NCBI RefSeq assembly: GCF_000374085.1
Contig: NZ_KB893422.1
Location: 1 to 64,000, forward strand
Direction: 5' to 3'
From: Spirosoma spitsbergense DSM 19989
GTDB taxonomy: Bacteria > Bacteroidota > Bacteroidia > Cytophagales > Spirosomataceae
Length of the DNA stretch: 64,000 nt
Shown here: positions 44,669 through 53,383 of the stretch, one piece after another
Layout of the letters: every line of letters starts with the position of its first letter
How positions within the stretch are numbered: the first letter of the stretch is position 1
Program-made: the position numbers and the translations under genes
The notes under the pieces: model-generated
Databases searched by the model: none
What the model was told of the DNA's origin: nothing
Seen by the model: the letters and a program-made list of their open reading frames with translations, nothing else

Positions 44669-45340
44669 TCAGGGGCAGAAAATTTTGTAGAATGTATAAC
44701 TAACGGTCAACGCCGTATAGGTATAGCTGTCAAACAGTGCCGGATTACTCTGCGTTGTTTTGGTTAGCGCGGAGCCAAAGGTTAAATCGGCTAATCCATC
44801 CAGGTAATCATGCCTCGTAAAGCGGGTGCCAAACTCCAGCCCGATGCTCCAGGGACGTTTTATTTCGTATTTAACCCCGATTCCCAATGGATATGTAACA
44901 ACCCCGCCTGCTTTTATGACATCGTTTTTGAAGCGGCACAGGCCAACGCCACCAAACACATAGGGCGTCCAGTTTTTGACCCTCGGCGAGGATACATAAT
45001 TCAAAAAATTGTATTCCAGATCGACAGACACCTCGCTGATGTTTGTGCGGAAAGAGTAATTGCGTGCCTGCTGTAGGGGGTCTTTACTAAACCGGTCTTC
45101 GGCCCGGAAAGTACCAATATCACCAGCTGCCCGTATTGAGAAAGACCGGCTGACGTTGTAGCGAAAAAAAGCACCCGCGCCCGGGCTGAAAAAACGGGGA
45201 TTCAGTGCCGGAGCCACGTCGCCTTTATACAGCATACCGCCCAGACTGGCTCCAAGTTCAATTTTTTGTGCTTGTGTACTTAAACTGATAAAAAGCCCGG
45301 CCATAAGTAGCCAGGCTCTGATTCTTTGGTATCTGTGCAT
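44669..45340 (-). CDS. DUF6089-type outer-membrane beta-barrel protein
   Basis: A 223-residue exported protein from the ATG at 45340; an upstream GTG would add seven residues ahead of the signal peptide. Signal peptide IRAWLLMAGLFISLSTQAQK. The mature part has alternating hydrophobic strands typical of a small outer-membrane barrel: ELGASLGGMLYKGDVAPALN, GAGAFFRYNVSRSFSIRAAG, EVSVDLEYNFLNYVSSPRVK, WTPYVFGGVGLCRFKN and a last strand ending YTALTVSYTFYKIFCP. The YKGDxxP and PYVFGG motifs are characteristic of the DUF6089 family found beside NAD kinase in Bacteroidota. It follows its longer paralogue by 39 bp. Function unknown; a structural or assembly role in the envelope is usual speculation. 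Confidence 0.88.
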   Translation of the reverse strand: MHRYQRIRAWLLMAGLFISLSTQAQKIELGASLGGMLYKGDVAPALNPRFFSPGAGAFFRYNVSRSFSIRAAGDIGTFRAEDRFSKDPLQQARNYSFRTNISEVSVDLEYNFLNYVSSPRVKNWTPYVFGGVGLCRFKNDVIKAGGVVTYPLGIGVKYEIKRPWSIGLEFGTRFTRHDYLDGLADLTFGSALTKTTQSNPALFDSYTYTALTVSYTFYKIFCP

Positions 45341-45379
45341 ATAGCCGGTGGCAGCAAACACCAGGTTTGCTGCCTGAAG

Positions 45380-46378
45380 TTACTTAATAGGTGGGCACTT
45401 TATTTTGGTTGGGATAATGTACTGAATCGAGAAATTAGTAAGTATATAACCATCTCTCGGAAATTTACCAACTCCCCCACCCCGTCCTACAGACGTAAAC
45501 AGCTCGGGATTAGTCTGGCGCAGTTGCTGAAGGGTTGCATCACGGTCCTTATTGACCCGTGCGGCATCCAGTTCGTTACGCCGGTCAGCCATAATGGTCG
45601 ACAGGCCCTGCAAAGCATCCGGATTGGCGTACGTTCCACTCACATCATCCAGATAATTGGAAAACGTCATCCGATAGCCAATTTCAACGCCCAGGTTAAA
45701 ATTTTCATTGAGCATATAGCGGGCACCAATACCCACCGGAATAGCCAGCGTAACCAGTGAATAAGGCTTCTCATACCCAGGCTGGCCCTGCCCCTCTGTA
45801 TGTAGCGGCTGAAGTTTTACCCACTCGCGTGCGGGCTGGTAAGCGGCACTGGCCACATTCCTTTCCGTGGGTGTTCGAGCCTCCGGGCTGTGTGCTACCA
45901 GCGCCAGGCCACCAAAAACGTAGGGCGTGAATTTGGCCCGGTCATTTGAGTTACGTCCATCGGCAATAAAATTATAGATACCCGTTACCGCAAACTCTTT
46001 CAGGTCATTCCGGAAGTGCAGATTCCGGATATACTGTAGGGCGTATTTCTCTGGATTACTTTTGCCAAACGTGTAGTCATCTCCAGCTATGCGTGCCCAG
46101 GTGAACATAGCCCGGGCGGCAAAATTGGGCGTAAACTGGCGGGTGTAGCCAAGTCCAACATTCCAGCGGGGTAGCGTAAACAGGGATTTTATGGGTGTGC
46201 TATAGGCATTTAACTCGCCAAAGTAGGTGGATGTACCTACGCCAAACGTAACGCTTGAATAAGGTAAAAAATGGGTATTTGGTCGTCGCTGTGCCAGGCT
46301 TTTTGTCGGTAAACCGGCCAATAGGCACACTACCGCAATGCCTGCTATCAAATGCCTATAATGAATCATACTTTTCAT
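45380..46378 (-). CDS. DUF6089-type outer-membrane beta-barrel protein, longer paralogue
   Basis: A 332-residue paralogue of its neighbour, with signal peptide YRHLIAGIAVVCLLAGLPTK ending SLAQ. Barrel strands include SVTFGVGTSTYFGELNAYST, RWNVGLGYTRQFTPNFAARA, EFAVTGIYNFIADGRN, FTPYVFGGLALVAHSPEA and NLGVEIGYRMTFSNYLDDVS. A charged insertion near 255-300 (MADRRNELDAARVNKDRDAT) is not present in the shorter copy. The C-terminus (TNFSIQYIIPTKIKCPPIK) ends in a strand plus a short tail. It lies 164 bp downstream of nadK. The gene pair and its position behind NAD kinase are a common arrangement in Cytophagales, which supports the assignment. Confidence 0.88.
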   Translation of the reverse strand: MKSMIHYRHLIAGIAVVCLLAGLPTKSLAQRRPNTHFLPYSSVTFGVGTSTYFGELNAYSTPIKSLFTLPRWNVGLGYTRQFTPNFAARAMFTWARIAGDDYTFGKSNPEKYALQYIRNLHFRNDLKEFAVTGIYNFIADGRNSNDRAKFTPYVFGGLALVAHSPEARTPTERNVASAAYQPAREWVKLQPLHTEGQGQPGYEKPYSLVTLAIPVGIGARYMLNENFNLGVEIGYRMTFSNYLDDVSGTYANPDALQGLSTIMADRRNELDAARVNKDRDATLQQLRQTNPELFTSVGRGGGVGKFPRDGYILTNFSIQYIIPTKIKCPPIK

Positions 46379-46542
46379 ATACGTGAATCAACCCCCGGTG
46401 GCCCTATAAAGCCAACCAATTCCGAAACGGCCAGAGCGATCCTTTTATTGGCAGTTTGCCATAAAAATTATGCCACAAATGAGGAAAGTGGGTAGTTTGA
46501 AGCAACTATATCAGAAAGTATACAAACGAATGAACTGATTCG

Positions 46543-47418
46543 TTAATTACGAATGTCCCAGCCCCAGTTAAGTTTACTACGGAGCGTATTCAGGAAGTTA
46601 TCATCCTTCAATTTTACCAGTCTTGCCTTGAACGCTTCTTTCCGAACGTTGATCCGAACGGAGGTGTCGACAGTAAAGGAGCGCGAATCCAGGGCAGCCA
46701 GGAAATTCCCGCTCCGGCTTTCTACCTCAAAAACAAACTCGCAGGTATCCATCACAATCATGGGCCTTACATTGAGGTTGTGTGGGCTGATGGGCGTAAT
46801 AATTAAACTTCCGGTATGGGGCAACAGTACAGGCCCGCCACAACTGAGCGAATAGCCCGTAGAGCCGGAAGGCGTGGATACAATAAGCCCATCGGCCCAA
46901 TAAGAATTCAGAAACTCCCCGTCCAGATACGCATGAACCGTAATCATGGACGATGTCTGCGTGCGGGTAATGGTGAAGTCATTCAGACCGAAGGGTAACT
47001 TCCCAAAAATATCCTGACTGGAGCTAACGCTCACCAGTGTGCGCTCATCAATGCTGTACTGTTCACTAAACAGGGCATCAATCATGAGCCTTACCGATGC
47101 GGGTGCCACCGTGGCCAGAAAACCCAGACGGCCAATGTTGATACCGATAATCGGAATTTGACGGGCACCTACGTGCGTAACGGCATCGAGCAGCGTACCA
47201 TCCCCCCCCAAACTAAAAATAAAGTCGGCATCGGTAACCCCTTCGTCGAAGGTGTAGGTGGCCTGGCTGTAATGGCTTACACCCGCATTATCTAAAAAAT
47301 CGCGGTATCCCTGCGAAATGATTATTTCGGTTTGCCGCCGGGCCAGTTCTTCAAACATAGACTGGATATAGGGACGGGCAGATTCGGGAAAGTTGCGCCC
47401 ATGGATGGCGATTTTCAT
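46543..47418 (-). CDS. nadK: NAD kinase
   Basis: A 291-residue ATP-NAD kinase that makes NADP from NAD. The family signature FSLGGDGTLLDAVTHVG is at about 68-84 with GGDGT at 71-75, and GINIGRLGFLATV follows at about 92-104. The second signature, LNDFTITRTQTS near 145, and the loop TPSGSTGYSLSCGGPVL near 180 complete the active site. SPHNLNVRPMIV is the usual segment towards the end. Length is normal. It acts in the cytoplasm. It lies between the CBS gene and the two DUF6089 genes in a leftward run, an order often kept in Bacteroidota. An odd repeat tract separates it from the CBS gene. Confidence 0.95.
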   Translation of the reverse strand: MKIAIHGRNFPESARPYIQSMFEELARRQTEIIISQGYRDFLDNAGVSHYSQATYTFDEGVTDADFIFSLGGDGTLLDAVTHVGARQIPIIGINIGRLGFLATVAPASVRLMIDALFSEQYSIDERTLVSVSSSQDIFGKLPFGLNDFTITRTQTSSMITVHAYLDGEFLNSYWADGLIVSTPSGSTGYSLSCGGPVLLPHTGSLIITPISPHNLNVRPMIVMDTCEFVFEVESRSGNFLAALDSRSFTVDTSVRINVRKEAFKARLVKLKDDNFLNTLRSKLNWGWDIRN

Positions 47419-47419
47419 T

Positions 47420-47530
47420 AGTCAGTCGGTGAGTTAGTAAGTCAATTAGTTGGTGAGTTGGTGAGTAGTTACGTGTTGCCTGAGTCAGCCATTCACCGAC
47501 TGACTGACCAACTGGGACCAACTGACTACT
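47420..47530. repeat. Degenerate AGTTGGTGAGT repeat tract with inverted arms
   Basis: The whole gap between nadK and the CBS gene consists of variants of GTTGGTGAGT and AGTCAGTC. AGTCAGTCGGTGA (47420-47432) and TCACCGACTGACT (47493-47505) form perfect 13-bp arms. The tract looks slippage-derived and may fold in mRNA. Confidence 0.6.
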
Positions 47531-47533
47531 TTT

Positions 47534-48202
47534 TTAGGTATTTAAGTAGCGAAGCAGTGAATCGAGCCGCTCCTGGTCGATACTTTCAACTGGTGTATTG
47601 GCAAATGCCGCTTCAATCTGATACCCAAACCGTTCGAGCGTCGAAATAACGGGGGCAATATCCCGCCGGTTAAGTTTGAGCGTTAGCCGGGAGCGGTCGG
47701 GCATGCCATAGGCTGCACTGGAATAGTAGCTGCTGATAATCTTGACATTATTGGATTCAATCAGCCGGCTGATTTCTGTCAGGGAATAATCGCGTTCATT
47801 GAGGGCCAGAATCAAAATAGCCCCTGCTTCCTGCACGCCCAGTTCCTGAACAAAATGCTTGAGTAGTTCACTGACAGAAATGGTACCGATAAAGCCCTGC
47901 CCTTCATTAAGCACGGCAATTACTTCCATCTGATGCTTGGTAACCAGTCCCAGTACCTCCAGCAGGTGCTGGTCTTCCAGCACGTAAGTTTGTTCAAACA
48001 GGCGCATCACATCCCGTAGTAAACGCTCACTATCAACGACATCTAAAAGCAGTTCTTCACTTACTATACCCCGGTACTCATCCTGATCCGTTAGAATGAG
48101 TTGCCCGACGTGGTGCTCCTGCATCCAATCCAGTGCCTGCCCAACCGAATCGGTTGGCTTCAGGGCGGGGAGCATGGGATCTATTAGTTCGGCAGCCAGC
48201 AT
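47534..48202 (-). CDS. CBS-domain protein
   Basis: A 222-residue protein from the ATG at 48202; an upstream in-frame TTG would add three residues. Two CBS domains fill about 1-125: AELIDPMLPALKPTDSVGQA, VGQLILTDQDEYRGIVSEEL, then DQHLLEVLGLVTKHQMEVIA and GFIGTISVSELLKHF. The C-terminal part (GAILILALNERDYSLTEISR, ending near RLDSLLRYLNT) looks like an ACT-type ligand domain. CBS pairs usually bind adenine nucleotides, so a role in sensing ATP, AMP or NAD is plausible, and it sits next to NAD kinase. No catalytic domain is present. The gene precedes nadK in a leftward run. Confidence 0.88.
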   Translation of the reverse strand: MLAAELIDPMLPALKPTDSVGQALDWMQEHHVGQLILTDQDEYRGIVSEELLLDVVDSERLLRDVMRLFEQTYVLEDQHLLEVLGLVTKHQMEVIAVLNEGQGFIGTISVSELLKHFVQELGVQEAGAILILALNERDYSLTEISRLIESNNVKIISSYYSSAAYGMPDRSRLTLKLNRRDIAPVISTLERFGYQIEAAFANTPVESIDQERLDSLLRYLNT

Positions 48203-48299
48203 AAGTAACAATGTATAGTGTATAAAAACAGCGATCGGTTCTGTTTAGCAGAAAACTACGGAAATTATCCTTTAATTTCCAAATTCTCTTCTCTTTCTC

Positions 48300-49076
48300 T
48301 TACGCTACCAGTTCGCCAACTACCTGTTGGGCCAGCCATGTATCGAGTAATGTATTGAATCGATCGGGGCATTCCATCATGGGCGCATGACAACATTTGT
48401 CAATAAAATGCAGCTCCGAGTTAGCAATTAACCGGTTGAACTCGTGCCCTACCTCGGCAGGAGTAATGGTATCGTTCAATCCCCAAACGAGCAATGTTGG
48501 CACCTGAATCTTGTGCAAATCCTTTGCCACATTATTGCGCTGAGCCGATTTGGCAATGGCCACGATGCTCATGCACTTGGGAATACTGCTGGTAATCTCA
48601 AAAACCTCGTCAATCAATTCTTTAGAGGCCACTTTGGGGTCATAGAACGTGTAGGCAACGCGTTCAGCAATGTAATTATAACTCCCCCGCTTGGGAAAAG
48701 AACCCCCCATTCCGTTCTCGAACAGGCCGGAACTACCCGTTAGCACCAACCCCTGAACCTGTTCTGGATTTTTGAACGTGTACAGTATCGCTAAATGCCC
48801 GCCCAGTGAGTTACCCAGCAGCGTCATGTCACGCAGGCCTTTCTGCACCACAAATTTTTCAATGTACGTTACCAGACCTTCCAGACTGGCCTGCCGAATA
48901 GGCATCTCATAAATAGGCAACAACGGTATCACTACCCGGTAGCGATCCGAGAAAGTCGTAATGACACTATCCCAGTTGCTGAGTGCGCCAAAAAGACCAT
49001 GTAGCAACAGGAGGACATCGCCCTCTCCTTCGTCCACAAATCGGAAACCCGCTTCTTCCTGAATCTGATAGTTCAT
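48300..49076 (-). CDS. Alpha/beta hydrolase
   Basis: A 258-residue alpha/beta-hydrolase fold enzyme. The oxyanion segment LLLLHGLFGALSNWDSVI is at about 22-39, the nucleophile elbow TLLGNSLGGHLAILY (Ser about 90) follows, and the acid and base residues would be Asp in LLVWGLNDTITPAEVG and His in IDKCCHAPMMECPDRFN near the C-terminus. No signal peptide, so it is cytoplasmic. The substrate class cannot be read from sequence; many relatives act on esters. It is the first gene of the leftward hydrolase-CBS-nadK-DUF6089 run, an association seen in other Bacteroidota. The next gene starts 97 bp downstream. Confidence 0.92.
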   Translation of the reverse strand: MNYQIQEEAGFRFVDEGEGDVLLLLHGLFGALSNWDSVITTFSDRYRVVIPLLPIYEMPIRQASLEGLVTYIEKFVVQKGLRDMTLLGNSLGGHLAILYTFKNPEQVQGLVLTGSSGLFENGMGGSFPKRGSYNYIAERVAYTFYDPKVASKELIDEVFEITSSIPKCMSIVAIAKSAQRNNVAKDLHKIQVPTLLVWGLNDTITPAEVGHEFNRLIANSELHFIDKCCHAPMMECPDRFNTLLDTWLAQQVVGELVA

Positions 49077-49416
49077 GTGTATTGACTGGTTAAGGATGGA
49101 TCAGTGGTTATTTTCTATAACGAAGAAAAACAAGGACTGTTCCGTTTTCAATGATTTGTACCAACGCCGGATAGATAGATGGTACCAGCCGATTCTTACA
49201 GCTATAACATAAGGTACTGCCACAAAATTAATAGTTTCTTAAAAAAACAAAAATTATTAATAAAAAATCATTGACTTTCAAGGCATTACATTTTATGAAA
49301 CTTATAAATATTATATTTTTATAAAAAAAATACTACGAATTTTCTGTGGAGGTTAGCGTGCATTTGCCCGGCTATATACCTTTGACTTTTATTCATGCGC
49401 TCAACTCGTCGCTGCT
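49077..49416. other. AT-rich divergent promoter region
   Basis: A 340-bp gap between the leftward alpha/beta hydrolase gene and the rightward FAD oxidoreductase gene. The part 49220-49345 is strongly AT-rich, with A and T runs that may bend. The only firm motif is the -7 box at 49377-49384. No coding frame or stable hairpin was noticed. Confidence 0.5.
49377..49384 (+). promoter_or_regulatory. Bacteroidota-type -7 box (TAnnTTTG)
   Basis: TACCTTTG matches the TAnnTTTG consensus of Bacteroidota sigma-ABfr promoters exactly and lies 32 bp before the FAD oxidoreductase start codon. A good TTTG -33 element at the normal distance is not seen. Confidence 0.5.
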
Positions 49417-50691
49417 ATGTCTGCTGAAAATTCGCCCGTTATTATTGTTGGTGCTGGTATAGCCGGTTTAACCTGTGCTGTTTACCTCAAACAGGCGGGT
49501 ATCAATGCGCTCCTGCTCGAAGCAAGCGACGGGGTGGGCGGCCGGGTTCGTACCGACCGGGTTGATGGTTTCCAGCTAGACCGGGGCTTCCAGATTCTGC
49601 TGACGGCGTATCCCGAAGCGCAGCGGCTGCTAAATTACTCCGACCTGCAATTGACGTCCTTTCGGTCGGGTGCGCTGATTCGCGACCGAACCGACTGGAT
49701 TACCTTCATCAATCCGCTACAGGAACCTCTGGCGGTATTTCAAACGCTCTTTTCGCCGGTTGGTACCCTGGGCGATAAGCTGCGCCTGGCCGAACTCATG
49801 CGCCGAACCCAGGACCTGCCGATTGATGAGTTGTTTAATCAGCCGTCCGTAACAACGAGGGAGTTCCTGGAGGAGTTTGGCTTTTCCAGCCAGATAATCG
49901 ATCGGTTTTTCCGACCGTTCTTCGGCGGTGTCTTTCTGGAAGATGCCCTGATAACGGCGAGCAATTTCTTTGAATTCTGTTTCCGGATGTTCTTTTCGGG
50001 CGATGCCGCCGTACCGGCGCGGGGTATCGGTGCCATTGCCGACCAACTGGCCAGCCGATTAGCTCCCGACCAGATTCGACTGAACACCCCCGTCACCAAT
50101 ATTTCGGGGAATACAGTCTACCTAAAGGATGGCGAATCCCTCACTGCCGATGCCGTTGTTGTGGCGGTCGATGCAACACAGGCCAGCCAGTTAATGGGTA
50201 GTCCGGTGCCTTCGCCACAGGCATTCAATCATACCACCTGCACCTACTTTGCGGCAAGACCGGAGCAGCTCTCAATTACGCCAGCCCAGAAAAACCTATT
50301 GTTGCTCAACATGCACCGGAGTTCAGCCGTGCATAACGTGGCCATCATGAGCGACGTAGCCCCCGGTTATGCCCCGGCGGACCAAACGCTCGTTTCGGTC
50401 AGCACACAGGGAGTGGAACTCTTCAACGAAGCGACACTGACGGAGCAGATACGGCAGGAACTAACCGGCTGGTTTGGTAAGGATGTTCAGCAATGGCAGC
50501 ATCTGCGAACGTATCACCTTCCGCAGGCGTTGCCCAGCTATAATCCGGCGCAGGCGGGCCAGTCAGCTATTCACAAATCCCTCCGCTTAACGGATACTCT
50601 CTACCAATGTGGCGACCAAACGGCTTACCCATCCCTTAATGCCGCCATGCAAACCGGCCGGGAAGTGGCGGAGATGATCAGTAGGCAGTAA
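49417..50691 (+). CDS. NAD(P)/FAD-dependent amine-oxidase-fold oxidoreductase
   Basis: A 424-residue flavoprotein of the amine oxidase/phytoene desaturase/protoporphyrinogen oxidase group. The Rossmann FAD motif IIVGAGIAGLTCAVYLKQAG is at 9-28, followed by EASDGVGGRVRTDRVDGFQL, the typical GG-R motif. The C-terminal FAD contact is YQCGDQTAYPSLNAAMQTGR near 395-415. Middle segments FFRPFFGGVFLEDALIT and ARGIGAIADQL also fit the family. The true substrate is not predictable; carotenoid or haem-related roles are both known among relatives. It is a single-gene unit with its own promoter and a strong terminator, convergent with the carboxylesterase gene. Confidence 0.9.
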   Translation: MSAENSPVIIVGAGIAGLTCAVYLKQAGINALLLEASDGVGGRVRTDRVDGFQLDRGFQILLTAYPEAQRLLNYSDLQLTSFRSGALIRDRTDWITFINPLQEPLAVFQTLFSPVGTLGDKLRLAELMRRTQDLPIDELFNQPSVTTREFLEEFGFSSQIIDRFFRPFFGGVFLEDALITASNFFEFCFRMFFSGDAAVPARGIGAIADQLASRLAPDQIRLNTPVTNISGNTVYLKDGESLTADAVVVAVDATQASQLMGSPVPSPQAFNHTTCTYFAARPEQLSITPAQKNLLLLNMHRSSAVHNVAIMSDVAPGYAPADQTLVSVSTQGVELFNEATLTEQIRQELTGWFGKDVQQWQHLRTYHLPQALPSYNPAQAGQSAIHKSLRLTDTLYQCGDQTAYPSLNAAMQTGREVAEMISRQ

Positions 50692-50705
50692 CCTCCCCTA
50701 AAATA

Positions 50706-50739
50706 TCGATACCCGCATCGGAGCAGATGCGGGTATCGA
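50706..50739. terminator. Bidirectional terminator
   Basis: A perfect 14-bp stem TCGATACCCGCATC / GATGCGGGTATCGA with loop GGAGCA. T-runs follow on the minus side (TATTTTAGG), and a weaker AT-rich stretch follows on the plus side. It separates the convergent FAD oxidoreductase and carboxylesterase genes. Confidence 0.85.
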
Positions 50740-50764
50740 AAATAATTGCCTTTTTGGCATACGA

Positions 50765-52423
50765 TCAGGGCTTCGCCGTCATTTCTTCCAGCAGCAGGTA
50801 ACGCGCCCGATTTTTATCGGTTTCGGCCCGGGTGTTCACGTCGATTACCATCACATTAGCCTCGCTTTTATCTGTTATTGGCGACCATTTTGGCAAGCCC
50901 GGTCCATTTGGGTTACCGGTCTTAATAAAGTTGGCGAAGTAGTTCTGCATCAGTTCCGATACCTTATAATCCTCCGGCGACCAGGCATATACTTTATTCG
51001 TAGACAGGTTGCCCAGCGCGTACTCGATTTCGGCCGAGTGAACGGCTCCTTTAGCAGCCGGGGCTTTAGGAGCAGCCGGGTCTCCCCCCCGAACAACGCC
51101 CCCCGCCAAACCAGCCGTAGCATTGCCCATTTCGGGCGTCATGGCCGGACGTGGCCGCGAGTAGAAGTATCGGTACACAGGCTTACCACCCGTTTTGGCC
51201 TGCATTTCGGCCCACCGCCAGGTACTGAACCCAATAAAGCGGTCGCTAGCCAGTGCCGTTGCGGATTGCATCACCTCGTCCGGCGTAGTACCCGGATAAA
51301 CTTTCAGTATGTCATAGGCTTTATCCCCGTACAGTTTCTTCACGGCAGCCGTGTAGTTTTCGGTGGTTGGCTCCTCTTTGCCCAGAATAACCCGGCCGGT
51401 CATTTCTTCCGAGTTCCAGCCTGCCAGCAGGGGTACGTGTGCCTGTTCGCCGGCGGCAAAAATTGCGTATGGTTCTTTGGGGAAGAAGTATCCATCAATG
51501 GCCGAGCCGAAGCGGGGTGCACCGGGTTTGCCGGCCAGTTCGAGCAACTGCTGGGCGGGCATGGCCCGCAGGTCGGCCAACGATTTAGCTCCTACACTAG
51601 TCGCAAACGTAGTGCCCATCTCTTCCGCTTTAGCCAGGGGAGCGGGCGGCAACGTACCCAGTACAGAACCACTCTCACCAATGGCACCCGCAATCAGATC
51701 TTTTGACAGGGGTGACATCATCTGCGCGCTCACCGAAGCCGAACCAGCCGATTCTCCGGCAATGGTAACCCGTTTGGGGTCTCCACCGAAGGCCGCAATG
51801 TTCTGCTGTACCCAGCGCAGGGCGGCACTCTGGTCCAGATAGCCGTAGTTGCTGGATGAGTGATGGGGCGATTCCTTCGTTAGTTCGGGGTGAGCCATAA
51901 AGCCAAACACACCCAGCCGGTAGTTCAACGTAATGGCAATAAGTCCTTTCCGGGCTATGCTTTCTCCATCGTATCGGGGTTCAGAACCGTCGCCCGCAAT
52001 GAAGCCTCCGCCGTAGAAGTACACCATCACCGGCAGCTTTTCACTGGCCGACTTAGCGGGTGTCCAGACATTCAGGTACAGACAATCTTCGCTAACCCCA
52101 TCCGAGCGGAAGGCCATATCGCCAAAAACGGGCAGTTGCATAGCCCGGGGACCAAAATGATCGGCTTTACGCACACCCGTCCAGTTTTTGGCGGGCTGTG
52201 GCTCTTTCCAGCGCAAATCGCCGACGGGGGGCTGTGCAAAAGGAATCCCTTTGAAGGCACGAATACCGCTGGCTTCGGTAACTCCCTCCAGCATCCCGTT
52301 CGCTACCTTCGCCTGCGGGGTCGTTTTCGATAAGCCATCCTTCGACTGAGCGTTGGCCAGATAACCTAATGGGGCCGTTAGTAATGAAACGAACAGCAGC
52401 GTTTTCAGGGTCATTTTTTTCAT
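50765..52423 (-). CDS. Type B carboxylesterase (para-nitrobenzyl esterase family), exported
   Basis: A 552-residue esterase with a signal peptide (MTLKTLLFVSLLTAPLGYLA, cleavage after NAQ). Typical blocks are GIRAFKGIPFAQPPVGDLRW at about 53-72, SEDCLYLNVWTP at 111-122, the oxyanion loop VYFYGGGFIAGDGS at about 134-147 and the nucleophile elbow TIAGESAGSAS with Ser225. An acid residue would lie near 345 (GWNSEEMTGR) and the base His near 462 (AVHSAEIEYAL). It hydrolyses carboxylic esters, probably in the periplasm. It is divergent from a NrtR-like regulator gene, with a large perfect inverted repeat between them, so it is likely controlled by that protein. Confidence 0.93.
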   Translation of the reverse strand: MKKMTLKTLLFVSLLTAPLGYLANAQSKDGLSKTTPQAKVANGMLEGVTEASGIRAFKGIPFAQPPVGDLRWKEPQPAKNWTGVRKADHFGPRAMQLPVFGDMAFRSDGVSEDCLYLNVWTPAKSASEKLPVMVYFYGGGFIAGDGSEPRYDGESIARKGLIAITLNYRLGVFGFMAHPELTKESPHHSSSNYGYLDQSAALRWVQQNIAAFGGDPKRVTIAGESAGSASVSAQMMSPLSKDLIAGAIGESGSVLGTLPPAPLAKAEEMGTTFATSVGAKSLADLRAMPAQQLLELAGKPGAPRFGSAIDGYFFPKEPYAIFAAGEQAHVPLLAGWNSEEMTGRVILGKEEPTTENYTAAVKKLYGDKAYDILKVYPGTTPDEVMQSATALASDRFIGFSTWRWAEMQAKTGGKPVYRYFYSRPRPAMTPEMGNATAGLAGGVVRGGDPAAPKAPAAKGAVHSAEIEYALGNLSTNKVYAWSPEDYKVSELMQNYFANFIKTGNPNGPGLPKWSPITDKSEANVMVIDVNTRAETDKNRARYLLLEEMTAKP

Positions 52424-52467
52424 GTAAATAAGGGTTGTTTAATACGAAAATACCCACCAAATGCGTA

Positions 52468-52512
52468 TAAATCTTTATTATTGTAACAATTTGATACAAT
52501 AATAAAGATTTA
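52468..52512. promoter_or_regulatory. Large perfect inverted repeat between divergent genes, likely operator
   Basis: Two 18-bp arms, TAAATCTTTATTATTGTA (52468-52485) and its exact complement (52495-52512), surround a 9-bp centre ACAATTTGA. Inside is a smaller palindrome ATTGTAACAAT (52480-52490). It lies between the starts of the esterase gene and the regulator gene, the usual place for a dimeric repressor site. Confidence 0.75.
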
Positions 52513-52559
52513 GCCTGAAGCAACCAAAAGTTTGTTACTTGCACTGACGCTTCACCCGT

Positions 52560-53291
52560 ATGAGCAAATCCCTAAAACCCGAAGAAACCGAACCCAGTGG
52601 CGCCGAATTTTTACCTGGCCTGGCAGTAGACACCGTTATTTTCGGGTTTCATGATAATCAGTTGAAAATTTTATTGCTCGAATACCGGAACACGGGTTTG
52701 CTGGCACTCCCCGGTGGCTTCATCAAAAATACCGAGAACCTGAACGATGCCGCCCGGCGCGTACTGGCCGAGCGAACGGGGCTACAGGACATCTACCTGG
52801 AGCAGTTTCACGTTTTCGGCGATCTCACCCGGCACGACCCGACTCCGCTGCGCGCCATCATGCAGGCGAAAGGACTCCAGCCCGATGATGACCACTGGCT
52901 GCTGGGACGGTTTGTTTCGGTAGGCTATTACGCACTGGTCGATTTTACGAAAGCCATTCCCATTCCTGATGAACTTTCAGATAGCTGTGGCTGGTATGAT
53001 CTGGCTGCGTTACCTCCGCTAATGCAGGATCACACGGATATTGTCCGAAAAGCACTGGCTACGCTGCAAGCCGATCTGGACCGTAAACTGATTGGCTTCA
53101 ACCTGCTTTCGGAGACGTTTACAATGGCCGATTTACAGTGCCTGTACGAAACCATTCTGGGACAGACGCTGCACCGCTCCGGTTTTCAGCGGAAAATACT
53201 TGGTTTGGGCATTGTGGAACGACTCGAAAAGCAGTACAGCGGTGGCGCACACAAAGCCCCTTACCTATACCGGTTTATTTCGAACAAATAG
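52560..53291 (+). CDS. NrtR-like regulator: degenerate Nudix domain plus winged helix
   Basis: A 243-residue protein with an N-terminal Nudix fold (AVDTVIFGFHDNQLKILLLE, LALPGGFI) and a C-terminal winged-helix part (about 165-240, FNLLSETFTMADLQCLYETI and SGFQRKILGLGIVERLE), the layout of NrtR-type transcription factors. The Nudix box runs from Gly53 to Leu75. Glu59 and Arg67 are kept, but the metal-binding positions read RVLAER where the consensus has REUxEE, so two catalytic Glu are lost. It therefore probably senses a nucleotide or sugar derivative without hydrolysing it. It diverges from the carboxylesterase gene over a perfect inverted repeat that it is likely to bind. The effector is unknown. 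Confidence 0.9.
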   Translation: MSKSLKPEETEPSGAEFLPGLAVDTVIFGFHDNQLKILLLEYRNTGLLALPGGFIKNTENLNDAARRVLAERTGLQDIYLEQFHVFGDLTRHDPTPLRAIMQAKGLQPDDDHWLLGRFVSVGYYALVDFTKAIPIPDELSDSCGWYDLAALPPLMQDHTDIVRKALATLQADLDRKLIGFNLLSETFTMADLQCLYETILGQTLHRSGFQRKILGLGIVERLEKQYSGGAHKAPYLYRFISNK

Positions 53292-53383
53292 CGTGTCGGG
53301 CGTTTTACGTGCCAAAAAACACCGTACGTTTACGCATAAAGCCGTTGCATCAATAAACAAACAATCTGATTTGTTGACTTTTC

